From Acetitomaculum ruminis DSM 5522 (GTDB lineage: Bacteria > Bacillota > Clostridia > Lachnospirales > Lachnospiraceae): a stretch of DNA of 64,000 nucleotides. Below are positions 36,238 through 45,475 of the stretch, one piece after another. The notes beneath the pieces were generated by a model. The model was given only the letters and a program-made list of their open reading frames with translations. It made no database searches and was not told where the DNA came from. Each line of letters opens with the position of its first letter. The first letter of the stretch is position 1. A program made the translations under genes and the position numbers. The stretch spans positions 1-64,000 of the forward strand of contig NZ_FOJY01000002.1 of NCBI RefSeq assembly GCF_900112085.1, written 5' to 3'.

Positions 36238-37158
36238 TTAATGTCTGGCACATTCTCCTGTATCCCCTTTAAGAATTTGTATTCCATGTAATAAAGAATC
36301 CAAAATATATTCAAGGCTTTCTTCAACTGCCTTTGGTGAACCTGGCATATTGACAATAAGGCTTTGTTTTCTGATTCCAGATACTGCTCTTGAGAGCATA
36401 GCTCTTTTTGTGATAGTCATTGAATATGCTCTCATTGCTTCTGCTATTCCCATAGCCATTCTGTCACAGACTTCTATGGTAGCTTCAGGGGTAACATCTC
36501 TCATAGAAAAACCTGTTCCGCCAGTTGTTAAAATAAGATCAGCTATTTTCTCATCTGCAAGTTTTGTCATTGCAGCTTTTAGCTTTTCCTTATCATCTTC
36601 AACAATCTCCATTGAAGTTACCTGATAGCCGGCTTTTTCTACCATTTCTTTAATTTTAGCTCCGCTAAGATCCACTCTTTCACCTCTGCTACCTTTATCC
36701 GAGGCTGTTATAATACCTACGGTATATGGTAATTTATAAGTCATCTCATCACCAACTTTTACTTTTCCACCTTTTAAAACTTTTGTAAAAACACCGTTTG
36801 TAGGCATTATACAGGTTCCTACCTGCTGCATTATTGCACAGCCTTTATGACATTCTTTACCGATTTGAGTTAACTCAAGTTCTACATCACCAACAAAAAA
36901 TTTTGTTCCTAATGGAAGATGTATAAAATCTATGCCGGATACCAGAAGATTTTCTCCAAAAGCTCCGTCAGACACTTCAACGCCCTTTTTCTTGAAGTCC
37001 TCTCTTCTTTCGTAGCTTAATAATGACACCTGTCTATGCCATTTTCCTGCATGAGCATCATTTTCCAGTCCAAAATCCTCAATAATCATCGCTTCATTGA
37101 TATTTACTTTTTCAACACCCTTTTTCTCACTTATACAAACTGCTTTAATAGTTCCCAT
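36238..37158 (-). CDS. MOSC domain / MogA-type molybdopterin adenylyltransferase fusion
   Basis: A 306-residue two-domain protein. Residues 1-142 form a MOSC domain (LENDAHAGKWHRQVSLL, DGAFGENLLVSGID, QIGKECHKGC with conserved Cys), a fold used for sulfur handling and Moco ligands. Residues 145-306 form a MogA/MoaB domain (GIITASDKGSRGERVD, TTGGTGFSMRDVTPEA) that adenylylates molybdopterin. Its ATG overlaps the stop of the CmpB-type gene by one base. No other molybdenum genes are in the window, so its client enzyme is unknown. Confidence 0.88.
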   Translation of the reverse strand: MGTIKAVCISEKKGVEKVNINEAMIIEDFGLENDAHAGKWHRQVSLLSYERREDFKKKGVEVSDGAFGENLLVSGIDFIHLPLGTKFFVGDVELELTQIGKECHKGCAIMQQVGTCIMPTNGVFTKVLKGGKVKVGDEMTYKLPYTVGIITASDKGSRGERVDLSGAKIKEMVEKAGYQVTSMEIVEDDKEKLKAAMTKLADEKIADLILTTGGTGFSMRDVTPEATIEVCDRMAMGIAEAMRAYSMTITKRAMLSRAVSGIRKQSLIVNMPGSPKAVEESLEYILDSLLHGIQILKGDTGECARH

Positions 37159-38150
37159 TATTTCTTATCCTCCTTAAAAATGTCCCTTTGTAAAAATGTC
37201 TTTTTTATCTCCTCTAAATATTTGTTAAATCTATTATTGCTAACTTTAAATTTAGGGTAGGCAATAATAAATCTTTTTGTAATAAAAGAGTTATTTTTAA
37301 CCATTGTAATATAATAGCTACTAGTTTTTTCAAGTTTTTCTTTAAATTCCTTTGAATAAAATTCGCTTTTTTCTTTAATGGTATCAAAGGTTTTGGGAAT
37401 AATTTTTCCTTCTTCAAAGATACTTCCTGCCGTTTCAGAAATGTCATTCACTTTTTCATAGATATTTGCTTTCAATTTTGAAAAATCCATAGCTTCATTT
37501 CTGTATGCATCAATTTTCTCACGGAATTCTTTACTGTTTTGATAAACTCTCGTGGACTTAATATAGTCATAAAACTCGCTGATTGTTAATTCCATCTTTG
37601 CAAGACGGGATGTAAGATTTATTGTAGCCATAGCTGAAACTGTAAAATCAACGACATAAGCCAGACTTATAATCATTACTGCTTTCTGTCCCGTGGATAC
37701 GCTATACAAAGCCACAAATCTTACTACAGCGGGTTGTAAAATAAGAAATAATGCCACTGTAAAAAATCCCCAAGCAATTGATGAACTAAGACAAATGCGC
37801 CCTTTATAGTTAAATTTTTTTTCACTGTAATCCCACCAGCTGGTTTTAAAAATATTTTCCATTACAGTTCCTGTAAAATATTCAAGTATTGTAGGCACTA
37901 CAACACCCCCTGCATAAATAAGAATTACATTTCCATCAAGAGGTTTTAATATTAAATAAACTAAAACAGCACCTGCACCATATATGGTACAAAGAGGACC
38001 TGTAATAAAACCACGATTTACTATATGTCCCTGTTTTAGAGAAACATAGGTACTCTCAAATACCCAGCCTAAAAAACTATAAATATAAAACCAATTAATT
38101 ATGTTATATACGGAAACATCCAATATAGTCATATTCCAGATATTAATCAC
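37158..38150 (-). CDS. CmpB-family (DUF1113) membrane protein, putative ABC transporter permease
   Basis: A 330-residue protein with about five membrane segments in the first 195 residues (FYIYSFLGWVFESTYVS, GFITGPLCTIYGAGAVLVYL and others) and a long Lys/Glu-rich coiled-coil-like cytoplasmic tail. The GWVFEST and GFITGPLCTIYG motifs mark the ABC_trans_CmpB family, whose transport role is unproven. The start is uncertain: GTG at 38150 with AGAAGG close by, or ATG at 38132. No ATPase partner is adjacent. Confidence 0.75.
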   Translation of the reverse strand: MINIWNMTILDVSVYNIINWFYIYSFLGWVFESTYVSLKQGHIVNRGFITGPLCTIYGAGAVLVYLILKPLDGNVILIYAGGVVVPTILEYFTGTVMENIFKTSWWDYSEKKFNYKGRICLSSSIAWGFFTVALFLILQPAVVRFVALYSVSTGQKAVMIISLAYVVDFTVSAMATINLTSRLAKMELTISEFYDYIKSTRVYQNSKEFREKIDAYRNEAMDFSKLKANIYEKVNDISETAGSIFEEGKIIPKTFDTIKEKSEFYSKEFKEKLEKTSSYYITMVKNNSFITKRFIIAYPKFKVSNNRFNKYLEEIKKTFLQRDIFKEDKK

Positions 38151-38263
38151 CTGACCTTCTATTTCTTATCAATAATTCTACTATACTAAAATACTATAAA
38201 AAATACCAGTCAATTTTAGGAAAATAGTAAAACAATAAATTGTTATAAAAAAAACTATAAAAA

Positions 38264-38281
38264 ATATTGTAGCTACAATAT
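38264..38281. promoter_or_regulatory. Perfect 18-bp palindrome in a divergent intergenic region
   Basis: ATATTGTAGCTACAATAT is a perfect inverted repeat between the CmpB-type gene (-) and the RNase H-like gene (+). It lies about 20 bases upstream of a TATAAT at roughly 38299. It is a likely regulator-binding site; the regulator is unknown. Confidence 0.45.
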
Positions 38282-38348
38282 ATCCAAGAAATAATGTATA
38301 ATTATTTTATTAACTGATTACAACTTTAAAAGACAGGGGAATTTTAAA

Positions 38349-39452
38349 ATGGCAACCTTAATTAAAGATTTAAAAATAAATATACAAAGCCCTTTTTTAA
38401 ACGCAAATTCCAGTGAGAAAATTTTATTTTTTGATATTGAAACAACGGGATTTTCTGCAAAGACATCTAAATTATATCTCATTGGAGGTATATACAGATT
38501 CATGGGAAATTGGAAAATTATACAATTTTTTTTAGATTCTGACGAAAATGAAAAAGATTTACTCTATGATTTTATGTCATTTGCATCCGAATATACACTT
38601 TTGATAAGCTATAATGGAACGGGATTTGACACCAGATTTTTATGGGAAAAATGCCAATTACTTGATGTAGAATACACTTTGGATAATCTGACCCACTTTG
38701 ATATTTATAAAGAAATCTCAAGATATAAACCTTTTTTCAAACTAAGCCATATGAAGCAAAAAAACATTGAAGAATTTCTTGGTGTAAATAGAGAGGATCA
38801 ATTTGATGGTGGCCAGTTAATCCAAAAATACTTTGATTATATTATGACTCCAAATGACGAAGATAAAAAGCTTTTATTACTCCATAATTCCGACGATTTA
38901 TTTGGAATGATTCAAATACTGTCCATTGTACATTATTCAAAATTTTTCAGCGGAAGCTTCGAAATCAAAAAGTTGTCTATTGATGAATATTCAAATAAAG
39001 ACGGTGAAGTTCAAAAAGAGGCCTTGTTTGAGCTTTCGCTACACCTTCCATTAGAAAAAAGAATTTCTTTCGGAAATGACATTTTTTATATTACAGCTTC
39101 TAAAAAAACAGCATTTATGAAAGTACCTATCCTGAAAGCAGAAATGAAATTTTTCTATCCTAATTACAAAGATTATTACTATCTGCCTCAGGAAGATATG
39201 GCAATACATAAAAGTGTTGCATTTTATGTAGATAAAGATTTTAAAACAAAGGCAAAAGCTGCAAATTGCTACGGAAAGAAAAGTGGAGAATTTTTAGTTC
39301 AATATGAACAAATTGTTTCTCCTTATTTTAAAAAAGAATATAATGACAAAACTTCATATTTTGAACTTACAAACGAATTTATTAGAAATCCTGCCAAAAT
39401 AAAAGAATATGTTTTGCATATATTCAAATATCTTTTAAAAAAACAAAGATAA
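38349..39452 (+). CDS. RNase H-like (YprB-type) DEDD exonuclease domain protein
   Basis: A 367-residue protein with an RNase_H_2 domain in the first 210 residues. Exo motifs are FDIETTG (exo I, D34 and E36), YNGTGFDTRFL (exo II) and a late HNSDDLFGM (exo III, with Asp). The YprB family is a predicted 3'-5' exonuclease. The C-terminal 150 residues are not recognised. ATG at 38349, with AGGGGA in the ribosome-site position. It has a single-gene transcript between the CmpB gene and cheR. Confidence 0.75.
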   Translation: MATLIKDLKINIQSPFLNANSSEKILFFDIETTGFSAKTSKLYLIGGIYRFMGNWKIIQFFLDSDENEKDLLYDFMSFASEYTLLISYNGTGFDTRFLWEKCQLLDVEYTLDNLTHFDIYKEISRYKPFFKLSHMKQKNIEEFLGVNREDQFDGGQLIQKYFDYIMTPNDEDKKLLLLHNSDDLFGMIQILSIVHYSKFFSGSFEIKKLSIDEYSNKDGEVQKEALFELSLHLPLEKRISFGNDIFYITASKKTAFMKVPILKAEMKFFYPNYKDYYYLPQEDMAIHKSVAFYVDKDFKTKAKAANCYGKKSGEFLVQYEQIVSPYFKKEYNDKTSYFELTNEFIRNPAKIKEYVLHIFKYLLKKQR

Positions 39453-39473
39453 GCCCTATGTAAATAAAAAGCA

Positions 39474-39510
39474 TACGGATTCAGAATAAATCTGAATCCG
39501 TACACTTTTT
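39474..39510. terminator. Bidirectional terminator between RNase H-like gene and cheR
   Basis: A perfect 12-bp stem TACGGATTCAGA/TCTGAATCCGTA with an ATAAA loop (39486-39490). T-runs follow on both strands (CTTTTTT on +, GCTTTTTATTT on -). Serves converging genes. Confidence 0.9.
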
Positions 39511-39522
39511 TAGAAACTGTAA

Positions 39523-40299
39523 CTATCCTTTTTGGAAAAAGAATGATTTATATCTTATGTAATTCAACTCTTTATAATTCATAATCTGCTCAGTACTTCC
39601 TATAAATAAAAATCCGTCTTTTACAAGAGATTCATTGAATTTTTTATAAATAACCTCTTTGGCCTCCTCAGTAAAGTATATAACAACATTTCTGCAAAGG
39701 ATGAGATGACACCCGGAAATATAAGAATCCTTTAAAAGATTATGTTCTTTAAACTGTACTCTTCTTTTTATATCCTCTGATATCTGGTAGGAAGATCCTA
39801 TTTTTGTAAAATATTTGTTTTTCAAGTCTGAGGGAACACCCACCAAACTTTTTTCGCTATAAAGTCCAACTTTAGCCTTTGCTATAACCTGCTTATCAAT
39901 ATCTGTGGCAATAATATTTATGTTATTTAACGGCACAAGCTTTGATAAACACATAACTAATGAATATGGTTCATCTCCCGTAGAACAGGCAGCACTCCAT
40001 ATCTTAAGATTCTTTCCAAATTTTTCAATCAATGCCGGAAAAACCTGTTTCTCCAAAATCTGCCATTGCTCCGGATTTCTATAAAACTCGGAAACATTAA
40101 TAGTCAAAAAATTTATAAATTCCTCAAAAAGCTCTTTTGAATCTTTCAAGCTTTTTACATAATCAGAATATGTCTTAATTTTATGTTTTGAAATAAGAGA
40201 ATCTATACGTCTCTTCATTTGTTTTTCTTTATAGCTGTTTAAATCAATCTTAGTAAGTTTATAAACATCCGTCTTAAAGGTTTCGTAATTGTCAGCCAT
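39523..40299 (-). CDS. cheR: Chemotaxis protein methyltransferase CheR
   Basis: A 258-residue CheR that methylates glutamates of chemoreceptors with SAM. The N-terminal helical domain (1-75) precedes the methyltransferase domain with IWSAACSTGDEPYSLVM, the SAM-binding motif I, and HLILCRNVVIYF. Start ATG with GGGAGG upstream. No other chemotaxis gene is nearby. A sigma-D-type promoter lies about 75 bases before it, pointing to co-regulation with a motility regulon elsewhere. Confidence 0.93.
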   Translation of the reverse strand: MADNYETFKTDVYKLTKIDLNSYKEKQMKRRIDSLISKHKIKTYSDYVKSLKDSKELFEEFINFLTINVSEFYRNPEQWQILEKQVFPALIEKFGKNLKIWSAACSTGDEPYSLVMCLSKLVPLNNINIIATDIDKQVIAKAKVGLYSEKSLVGVPSDLKNKYFTKIGSSYQISEDIKRRVQFKEHNLLKDSYISGCHLILCRNVVIYFTEEAKEVIYKKFNESLVKDGFLFIGSTEQIMNYKELNYIRYKSFFFQKG

Positions 40300-40371
40300 T
40301 TATCTGCCTCCCAAACTTGTATTTAGTGTAAAAACCGTATACTATTTTCACCTCAATACACTATATAGAAT

Positions 40372-40398
40372 CTATCGGTGAAAAAAAGCATTTACTTA
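40372..40398 (-). promoter_or_regulatory. Sigma-D (sigma-28) promoter candidate of cheR
   Basis: On the minus strand TAAG, a 15-base spacer and ACCGATAG, compared with TAAA-N15-GCCGATAA. Three of four and six of eight positions agree. Confidence 0.4.
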
Positions 40399-40513
40399 GT
40401 TAAGTGATGCAAAATCCTGCGATGAAAGCTAAAAATAATTATATTTCTCTCTTAAAAATGATAGTTCTGTATTATCCATCAAAAAAGCCAGGAAAAATCT
40501 ACAACCTGACAAA

Positions 40514-40537
40514 AAGGCAGGCACAAAGGCCTGCCTT
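40514..40537 (-). terminator. Terminator after the S1 gene
   Basis: AAGGCAGGC/GCCTGCCTT with an ACAAAG loop. On the minus strand it is followed by TTTTTGTC. Confidence 0.85.
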
Positions 40538-40557
40538 AAAAATTTCAATTAAAATGA

Positions 40558-41646
40558 TTATTCAGCGTCCTCAGCAGGAGCTTCTGGTTTTTTGTCCTGC
40601 TCCAATGCTTTCATGCTAAGACTTATCTTCTTATCATCAACATTCAAATCTACAATTTTAACTGTAACTTCCTGTCCGATTGAAAGAACATCTGATGGTT
40701 TATCAACATGATCTGTAGAAATCTGTGAAACATGAAGTAAAGCGTCAACACCTGAAACAATCTCTACAAATGCACCAAAGTCTGTCATTCTTGCAACTTT
40801 TCCTGTTACAACAGTACCAACTGCATATTTTTCCTCAGCATTAAGCCATGGATTTTCTTCAGGAAATTTAAGGCTAAGAGCAATCTTCTTCTCATTGATT
40901 TCTTTAATAAGAACCTTAACTGTATCTCCAACTTTGAAAATCTTCTTTGGATTATCAACTCTTCCCCATGACATTTCTGAGATATGAAGAAGTCCGTCTG
41001 CTCCACCTAAATCGATGAAAGCACCAAAATCTGTAACATTTTTAACTGTTCCTTCTACTGTATCTCCTTCATGAATCTTTTCAAGAAGTTCTTTTTGTAA
41101 TTTTTCTTTTTCTGCAACTAAAAGCTGCTTACGATCTCCAATAATTCTTCTTCTTCTTGGATTGAACTCACTGATAACAAATTCAACTTCCTGACCGTCA
41201 TATTTTTTGAGATTTTTTTCATATACATCTGATACAAGGCTAGCTGGAATAAATACTCTTGCTTCGTCTACAACAACGCTTAAACCACCGTTCAATACCT
41301 GAACAACTTTAGCTTTAAGAACTTCCTTATTATTGAAAGCTTCCTCAAGTCTCTTATTTCCTTTTTCAGCAATAAGTCTCTTATAAGAAAGAGTAACCTG
41401 ACCTTCACCATCATTAACCTTAATTACTTTACTTTCAATAGGATCTCCAGCTTTAACAACTGTAGTAAGATCTAAATTTGAATCGTTGCTGTATTCATTA
41501 CGTGTGATAATACCATCTGATTTATAACCGATATTTACAAATATTTCATCTGGCTTTACATCGATAACTGTACCCTCTACAACCTCTCCTGTATGAATTG
41601 TTTTGAAATTTTCCTCAATCATTTCATCGAAACTCTTATCTGACAT
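40558..41646 (-). CDS. rpsA: S1 RNA-binding domain protein (ribosomal protein S1 homologue)
   Basis: A 362-residue protein with four S1 repeats, each with a VGTVVTGKV-type or GDTVEGTVKNVTDFGAFID-type start, opening about residues 21, 106, 188 and 273. E. coli S1 has six; four-repeat forms are usual in Clostridia. ATG at 41646 with GAGGAGG in front; the upstream ATG-like start at 41664 is weaker. It overlaps ispH by 11 bases, the ispH-rpsA linkage of Clostridia. Binds mRNA and may assist initiation; the exact role is less certain than in E. coli. Confidence 0.9.
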   Translation of the reverse strand: MSDKSFDEMIEENFKTIHTGEVVEGTVIDVKPDEIFVNIGYKSDGIITRNEYSNDSNLDLTTVVKAGDPIESKVIKVNDGEGQVTLSYKRLIAEKGNKRLEEAFNNKEVLKAKVVQVLNGGLSVVVDEARVFIPASLVSDVYEKNLKKYDGQEVEFVISEFNPRRRRIIGDRKQLLVAEKEKLQKELLEKIHEGDTVEGTVKNVTDFGAFIDLGGADGLLHISEMSWGRVDNPKKIFKVGDTVKVLIKEINEKKIALSLKFPEENPWLNAEEKYAVGTVVTGKVARMTDFGAFVEIVSGVDALLHVSQISTDHVDKPSDVLSIGQEVTVKIVDLNVDDKKISLSMKALEQDKKPEAPAEDAE

Positions 41647-42490
41647 TTCTTTGAACCTCCTCAATAATTTTTTTTGGGGTTGATGCCCCGGCTGTAATAC
41701 CTACATTATTTGTGGATTCAAAGTTGCTCAAATCCAAGTCATCAAGTGTCTGTATATAGTAAGTATTTGCACATTCTTTTTTACAAATTTCAAATAATTT
41801 CTGTGTATTGGAACTATGCTTTCCGCCAATTACAATCATAGCGTCTGCCCTGGATGCTATTTCCCGAGCTTCATCCTGACGTTCTTTTGTGGCACTGCAA
41901 ATCGTACACATACTCTTAATATAATAATCCATTTTAGAAATAATTTCAACAAATTCTTTAAATTTCTTCTTATTATATGTAGTTTGTGCGACAATGCATA
42001 TTTTTTTTGGTGATTTTAACAAAAAATTTTCTGCCTCTTCTCTGGAATTTATGATTGTGACATCATTTCCCTCACACCATCCTCTAATTCCCTCAACTTC
42101 AGGATGGTCTTTATCACCAATAACTATAATATGGTAGCCTTCTTTGCTTTGTTTTTCAACAATATCATGAATTTTTAATACAAAAGGGCAAGTTGCATCA
42201 ATAATCGTAACATTTTCTTTTCTTTTAAGCATATCATATATTTCCTTGGAAACGCCATGAGAACGAATTACAACCGTTCCTTTTTCCAGTGAAACAAGCT
42301 CTTCGTAATCATCGATTACCTTTACGCCTTTTCTCTCCAGTTCATTAACAACATACTCATTATGAATTATCGGTCCATATGTATAAATCGGCTTGTTTTG
42401 CGCATTTTGAACCTGTTCATACACTTTTTTTATTGCTCTTTCTACTCCAAAGCAAAATCCTGCAGTTTTTGCGACTTCAATATTCATCAT
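41636..42490 (-). CDS. ispH: 4-hydroxy-3-methylbut-2-enyl diphosphate reductase IspH
   Basis: Last enzyme of the MEP isoprenoid pathway, a 4Fe-4S reductase of 284 residues. Cluster cysteines lie in TAGFCFGVERA, DATCPF and CTICSATKERQ. The active-site loop RSHGVSKEIY and the YGPIIHN block are present. It begins immediately after the cmk stop codon and ends inside the S1 gene start, so cmk, ispH and rpsA are translationally linked. Confidence 0.96.
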   Translation of the reverse strand: MMNIEVAKTAGFCFGVERAIKKVYEQVQNAQNKPIYTYGPIIHNEYVVNELERKGVKVIDDYEELVSLEKGTVVIRSHGVSKEIYDMLKRKENVTIIDATCPFVLKIHDIVEKQSKEGYHIIVIGDKDHPEVEGIRGWCEGNDVTIINSREEAENFLLKSPKKICIVAQTTYNKKKFKEFVEIISKMDYYIKSMCTICSATKERQDEAREIASRADAMIVIGGKHSSNTQKLFEICKKECANTYYIQTLDDLDLSNFESTNNVGITAGASTPKKIIEEVQRNVR

Positions 42491-43156
42491 TTATACCTTT
42501 TCTTTGTAAAGAGATATTATATAATCAACTACTTCATCCGGAGTAAGATTATCCGTATTCACTTCAATAGCATCTTCTGCCTTTTTTAAAGGTGATATTT
42601 CTCTGTTTTTATCCATTTCATCCCTTTTTGAAATATCTTTTGCTATGTCATCAAGACTGTAGTTTTCTCCCTTTTCTTTAAATTCTTCATAGCGTCTTTT
42701 AGCCCTTACATAAACATCTGCCGTAAGATAAATCTTTAAAAATGCATCAGGTAATACATTTGTACCAATATCTCTTCCATCCATGACAAGGTCTTTTTCT
42801 TTTGCAAGCTGCCTTTGAAGAAAAGTCATCCTGTCACGAACTTCTTTTACTTTTGAAGTATATGAAGCAGCCATGCTCACATCTGATGTTCTAATAAGTC
42901 CATTAACATTTTCCCCGTTTAATATCACCTGTTGTGCTCCGTTTACATATTCAATGGAAACATTTGCACCCTCACATTTTTCGGCTACTTTTTTACTATC
43001 CTTAACATCTACGCCCTCTTTTAACATAAAAAGAGCAATGCTTCTATACATAGCACCGGTGTCAACATATATCATATTTAATTTTTTTGCGATAGCTTTT
43101 GCTACGGTGCTTTTTCCAGCTCCTGCCGGTCCATCAATTGCAATGTTTTTTCTCAT
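42491..43156 (-). CDS. cmk: Cytidylate kinase
   Basis: Cmk of 221 residues, which phosphorylates CMP and dCMP. The P-loop is DGPAGAGKSTVAKA (7-20), the NMP-binding region has VDTGAMYRS, and the LID region DGRDIGTNV. Usual clostridial gene order cmk-ispH-rpsA follows. The gene starts 15 bases after the HI0933-family gene. Confidence 0.96.
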   Translation of the reverse strand: MRKNIAIDGPAGAGKSTVAKAIAKKLNMIYVDTGAMYRSIALFMLKEGVDVKDSKKVAEKCEGANVSIEYVNGAQQVILNGENVNGLIRTSDVSMAASYTSKVKEVRDRMTFLQRQLAKEKDLVMDGRDIGTNVLPDAFLKIYLTADVYVRAKRRYEEFKEKGENYSLDDIAKDISKRDEMDKNREISPLKKAEDAIEVNTDNLTPDEVVDYIISLYKEKV

Positions 43157-43171
43157 AACAGCCTCCTGTTT

Positions 43172-44398
43172 TTAAGCATTTTTTCCTGCTGCGTACCCGC
43201 TTGACCAGGCTACCTGAAGATTGTATCCACCTGTCAATGCGTCCACATCAAGAACTTCTCCTGCAAAAAACAATCCTTTAATATTTTTGCATTCCATTGT
43301 TTTAGGATTAATTTGCGATACCAAAACCCCACCTCTGGTGATAATGGCCTCGTTCATCCCTCTAAGTCCGGTTAATGTAAAAGGAAAATGCTTTAATAAT
43401 TTAAGAAGTATTAACCTTTCTTCTTTTGTAATTTCATTAACTTTTTTATCCGGATTTATTTTACTTAACTGTATTATTACCGGAATCATTTTTGTCGGAA
43501 GCAATCCGCCTAAACTATTTTTAAAGGCTTTGTTTTTTGCTTCTTCAAAGTCTTTTAGCAAACGCCTGTCTAACGCCTTATCATCCAAAGCAGGCTTAAA
43601 ATCTATAAACATTTTAAGGGATTTTTTCTTTAAAATGTTCCCTATATAGCTGCTGGCCTTAAGTATAATCGGCCCGCTAACTCCAAAATGAGTAAAGAGC
43701 ATTTCTCCAAATTCTTCATATATCATTTTTTCACCATCATAAATATATGCTGTAATATTTTTTAAAGAAAGTCCCTGTAACTCTTTTACATAATCTTCTT
43801 TTGCATTAAAAGGTACAAGAGACGGCTCTGGTTCTTTAACCTCAAGTCCAAATGCCCTTGCAAAATCATATCCGTCACCGCTGGAACCTGTAGATGGGTA
43901 TGATGCTCCTCCCGTAGCTATAATAACACTTTCCGAAATATATTTTTTCCCATTATCATCTTTTATGTAAAATAAATCTTCTTCTTTTTTTATGGAAACA
44001 ATATTAGTGTTATATACTATTTTCACCTTATTTTCAGATAATACCTTCGTTAAGCAGCGGATAATGTCGGATGCTTTATCTGATACAGGAAATACTCTGT
44101 TTCCTCTTTCAATCTTTGAAGGTACACCGTTGCTTTCAAAAAAATCAAAAACATCATAATTGTTAAAAGCAGAAAATGAACTGTACATAAATTTTGAATT
44201 ACTAATAATGGAAGAAAGAATTGTTTCCCTGTCAGAAAAGTTAGTATAATTACATCTTCCTTTTCCGGTTATGTAAATTTTTTTTCCTGCTTTTTCATTC
44301 TTTTCCAATATAGTGATATTGTCAAATTTATTTTGTAAAGATGCCGAATAGGCGGCCATCATTCCGGCAGCTCCTGCACCTACTATTATAAGATTCAT
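43172..44398 (-). CDS. HI0933-family FAD-dependent oxidoreductase (BaiN-like)
   Basis: A 408-residue flavoprotein. The N-terminal dinucleotide fold GAGAAGMMAAYSA (7-19) precedes GKGRCNYTN and a mid-domain RGGVLVSQINPKTMECK, with GEVLDVDALTGGYNLQVAW near the end. The family includes bile-acid BaiN and uncharacterised HI0933-type proteins that precede cmk in Clostridia. The substrate is not predictable. It begins three bases after the RpiR regulator. Confidence 0.88.
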   Translation of the reverse strand: MNLIIVGAGAAGMMAAYSASLQNKFDNITILEKNEKAGKKIYITGKGRCNYTNFSDRETILSSIISNSKFMYSSFSAFNNYDVFDFFESNGVPSKIERGNRVFPVSDKASDIIRCLTKVLSENKVKIVYNTNIVSIKKEEDLFYIKDDNGKKYISESVIIATGGASYPSTGSSGDGYDFARAFGLEVKEPEPSLVPFNAKEDYVKELQGLSLKNITAYIYDGEKMIYEEFGEMLFTHFGVSGPIILKASSYIGNILKKKSLKMFIDFKPALDDKALDRRLLKDFEEAKNKAFKNSLGGLLPTKMIPVIIQLSKINPDKKVNEITKEERLILLKLLKHFPFTLTGLRGMNEAIITRGGVLVSQINPKTMECKNIKGLFFAGEVLDVDALTGGYNLQVAWSSGYAAGKNA

Positions 44399-44401
44399 AT
44401 G

Positions 44402-45322
44402 TCAGATTTCCTCCGGATTCTTATATTGATTAACAAATGAAGGATCAAAATAATCTATTTCATCACTTTCATATACCTGATATTCTTCCCAGATTTTTTC
44501 CAGATTCTCAAGATTTTCTACTACTTCATCTTGTTTTTTCATACATAATGCAACGATTAAAGCATTTATCAAGCTTAATGGGGCTACTAATGAATCTACA
44601 ATACCTACCATATCACTTTTGGCTAAAAGATTACAGGAAGAATAAAGATTCATAGGTGAATATACGCTGTCAGTAAGAGTAATTACTTTGGCACGACGAT
44701 TATTTGCAAATTCAAGTGCTTTAAGAGTTCGCATGGAATATCGTGGAAAACTTATACCAATTATAACATCTTCTTCATTTATTCTAATCATCTGTTCAAA
44801 TATTTCACTGGGAGAACTGGTTTTTAACAACACCACATTATCAAAAATAAGATTCAGATAAAAATTTAAAAATTCTGCTAAAGGGGAGCAACTTCTGATA
44901 CCGATTATGTATATCTTTTTTGCATTTGAAATAATATCTACTGCTGTATTAAAAGCTTTCCTGTCAATATTATCTATTGTATGTTTTATCTTTTCAGAAT
45001 CGGAATGGAGAACTGAATCTACTATTTCTGACTGAGTAATCCGTCCATAGGTTACTTCCATTCTTTGTATGGAATTCAGCTTGTTTTTAACCATCTCTTC
45101 TAAGGCTTTTTGAAACTGAGGGTAACCCTTATAACCAAGCTGAGTAGCAAATCTTACTACAGTAGATTCACTTACTCCTATTACTTTTCCAAGTTTTGAA
45201 GCAGTTAAAAAAACCGCTTTATCATAATTATCTATAATGTATGTGGCTATTTTCTTTTGTCCTTTGCTAAGACTGCTGAAGTTTCGATTTACACGACTAA
45301 GCAGTCCATTCGAATTTTCCAT
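44402..45322 (-). CDS. MurR/RpiR family transcriptional regulator
   Basis: A 306-residue regulator with an N-terminal RpiR helix-turn-helix (residues 25-80, SKLGKVIGVSESTVVRFATQ) and a C-terminal SIS domain (about 130-260, IYIIGIRSCSPLAEF) that senses phosphosugars. The ATG at 45322 is preceded by GGAGG and is preferred over 45346. It is directly upstream of the HI0933-family gene with only three bases between, so it may share a message with it. The target sugar is unknown; nothing nearby is a sugar gene. Confidence 0.87.
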   Translation of the reverse strand: MENSNGLLSRVNRNFSSLSKGQKKIATYIIDNYDKAVFLTASKLGKVIGVSESTVVRFATQLGYKGYPQFQKALEEMVKNKLNSIQRMEVTYGRITQSEIVDSVLHSDSEKIKHTIDNIDRKAFNTAVDIISNAKKIYIIGIRSCSPLAEFLNFYLNLIFDNVVLLKTSSPSEIFEQMIRINEEDVIIGISFPRYSMRTLKALEFANNRRAKVITLTDSVYSPMNLYSSCNLLAKSDMVGIVDSLVAPLSLINALIVALCMKKQDEVVENLENLEKIWEEYQVYESDEIDYFDPSFVNQYKNPEEI

Positions 45323-45386
45323 ATATCCTCCAATGAATTTATGCATTTTTTAAAGTCTGATTTTAAAAATAATATGCAACAAACTA

Positions 45387-45419
45387 ACCGGAAAACATTT
45401 CTAAGAAACATTTTCCGGT
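45387..45419 (-). terminator. Hairpin between the alarmone synthetase gene and the RpiR gene
   Basis: ACCGGAAAA/TTTTCCGGT with a 15-base loop that can extend with ATTTC/GAAAT. The T-run after it on the minus strand is weak. Confidence 0.5.
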
Positions 45420-45475
45420 CGTAAAACTTCGCATAAATTATATATAATTATCTTTGAAAAATCAACATTTTTTTC

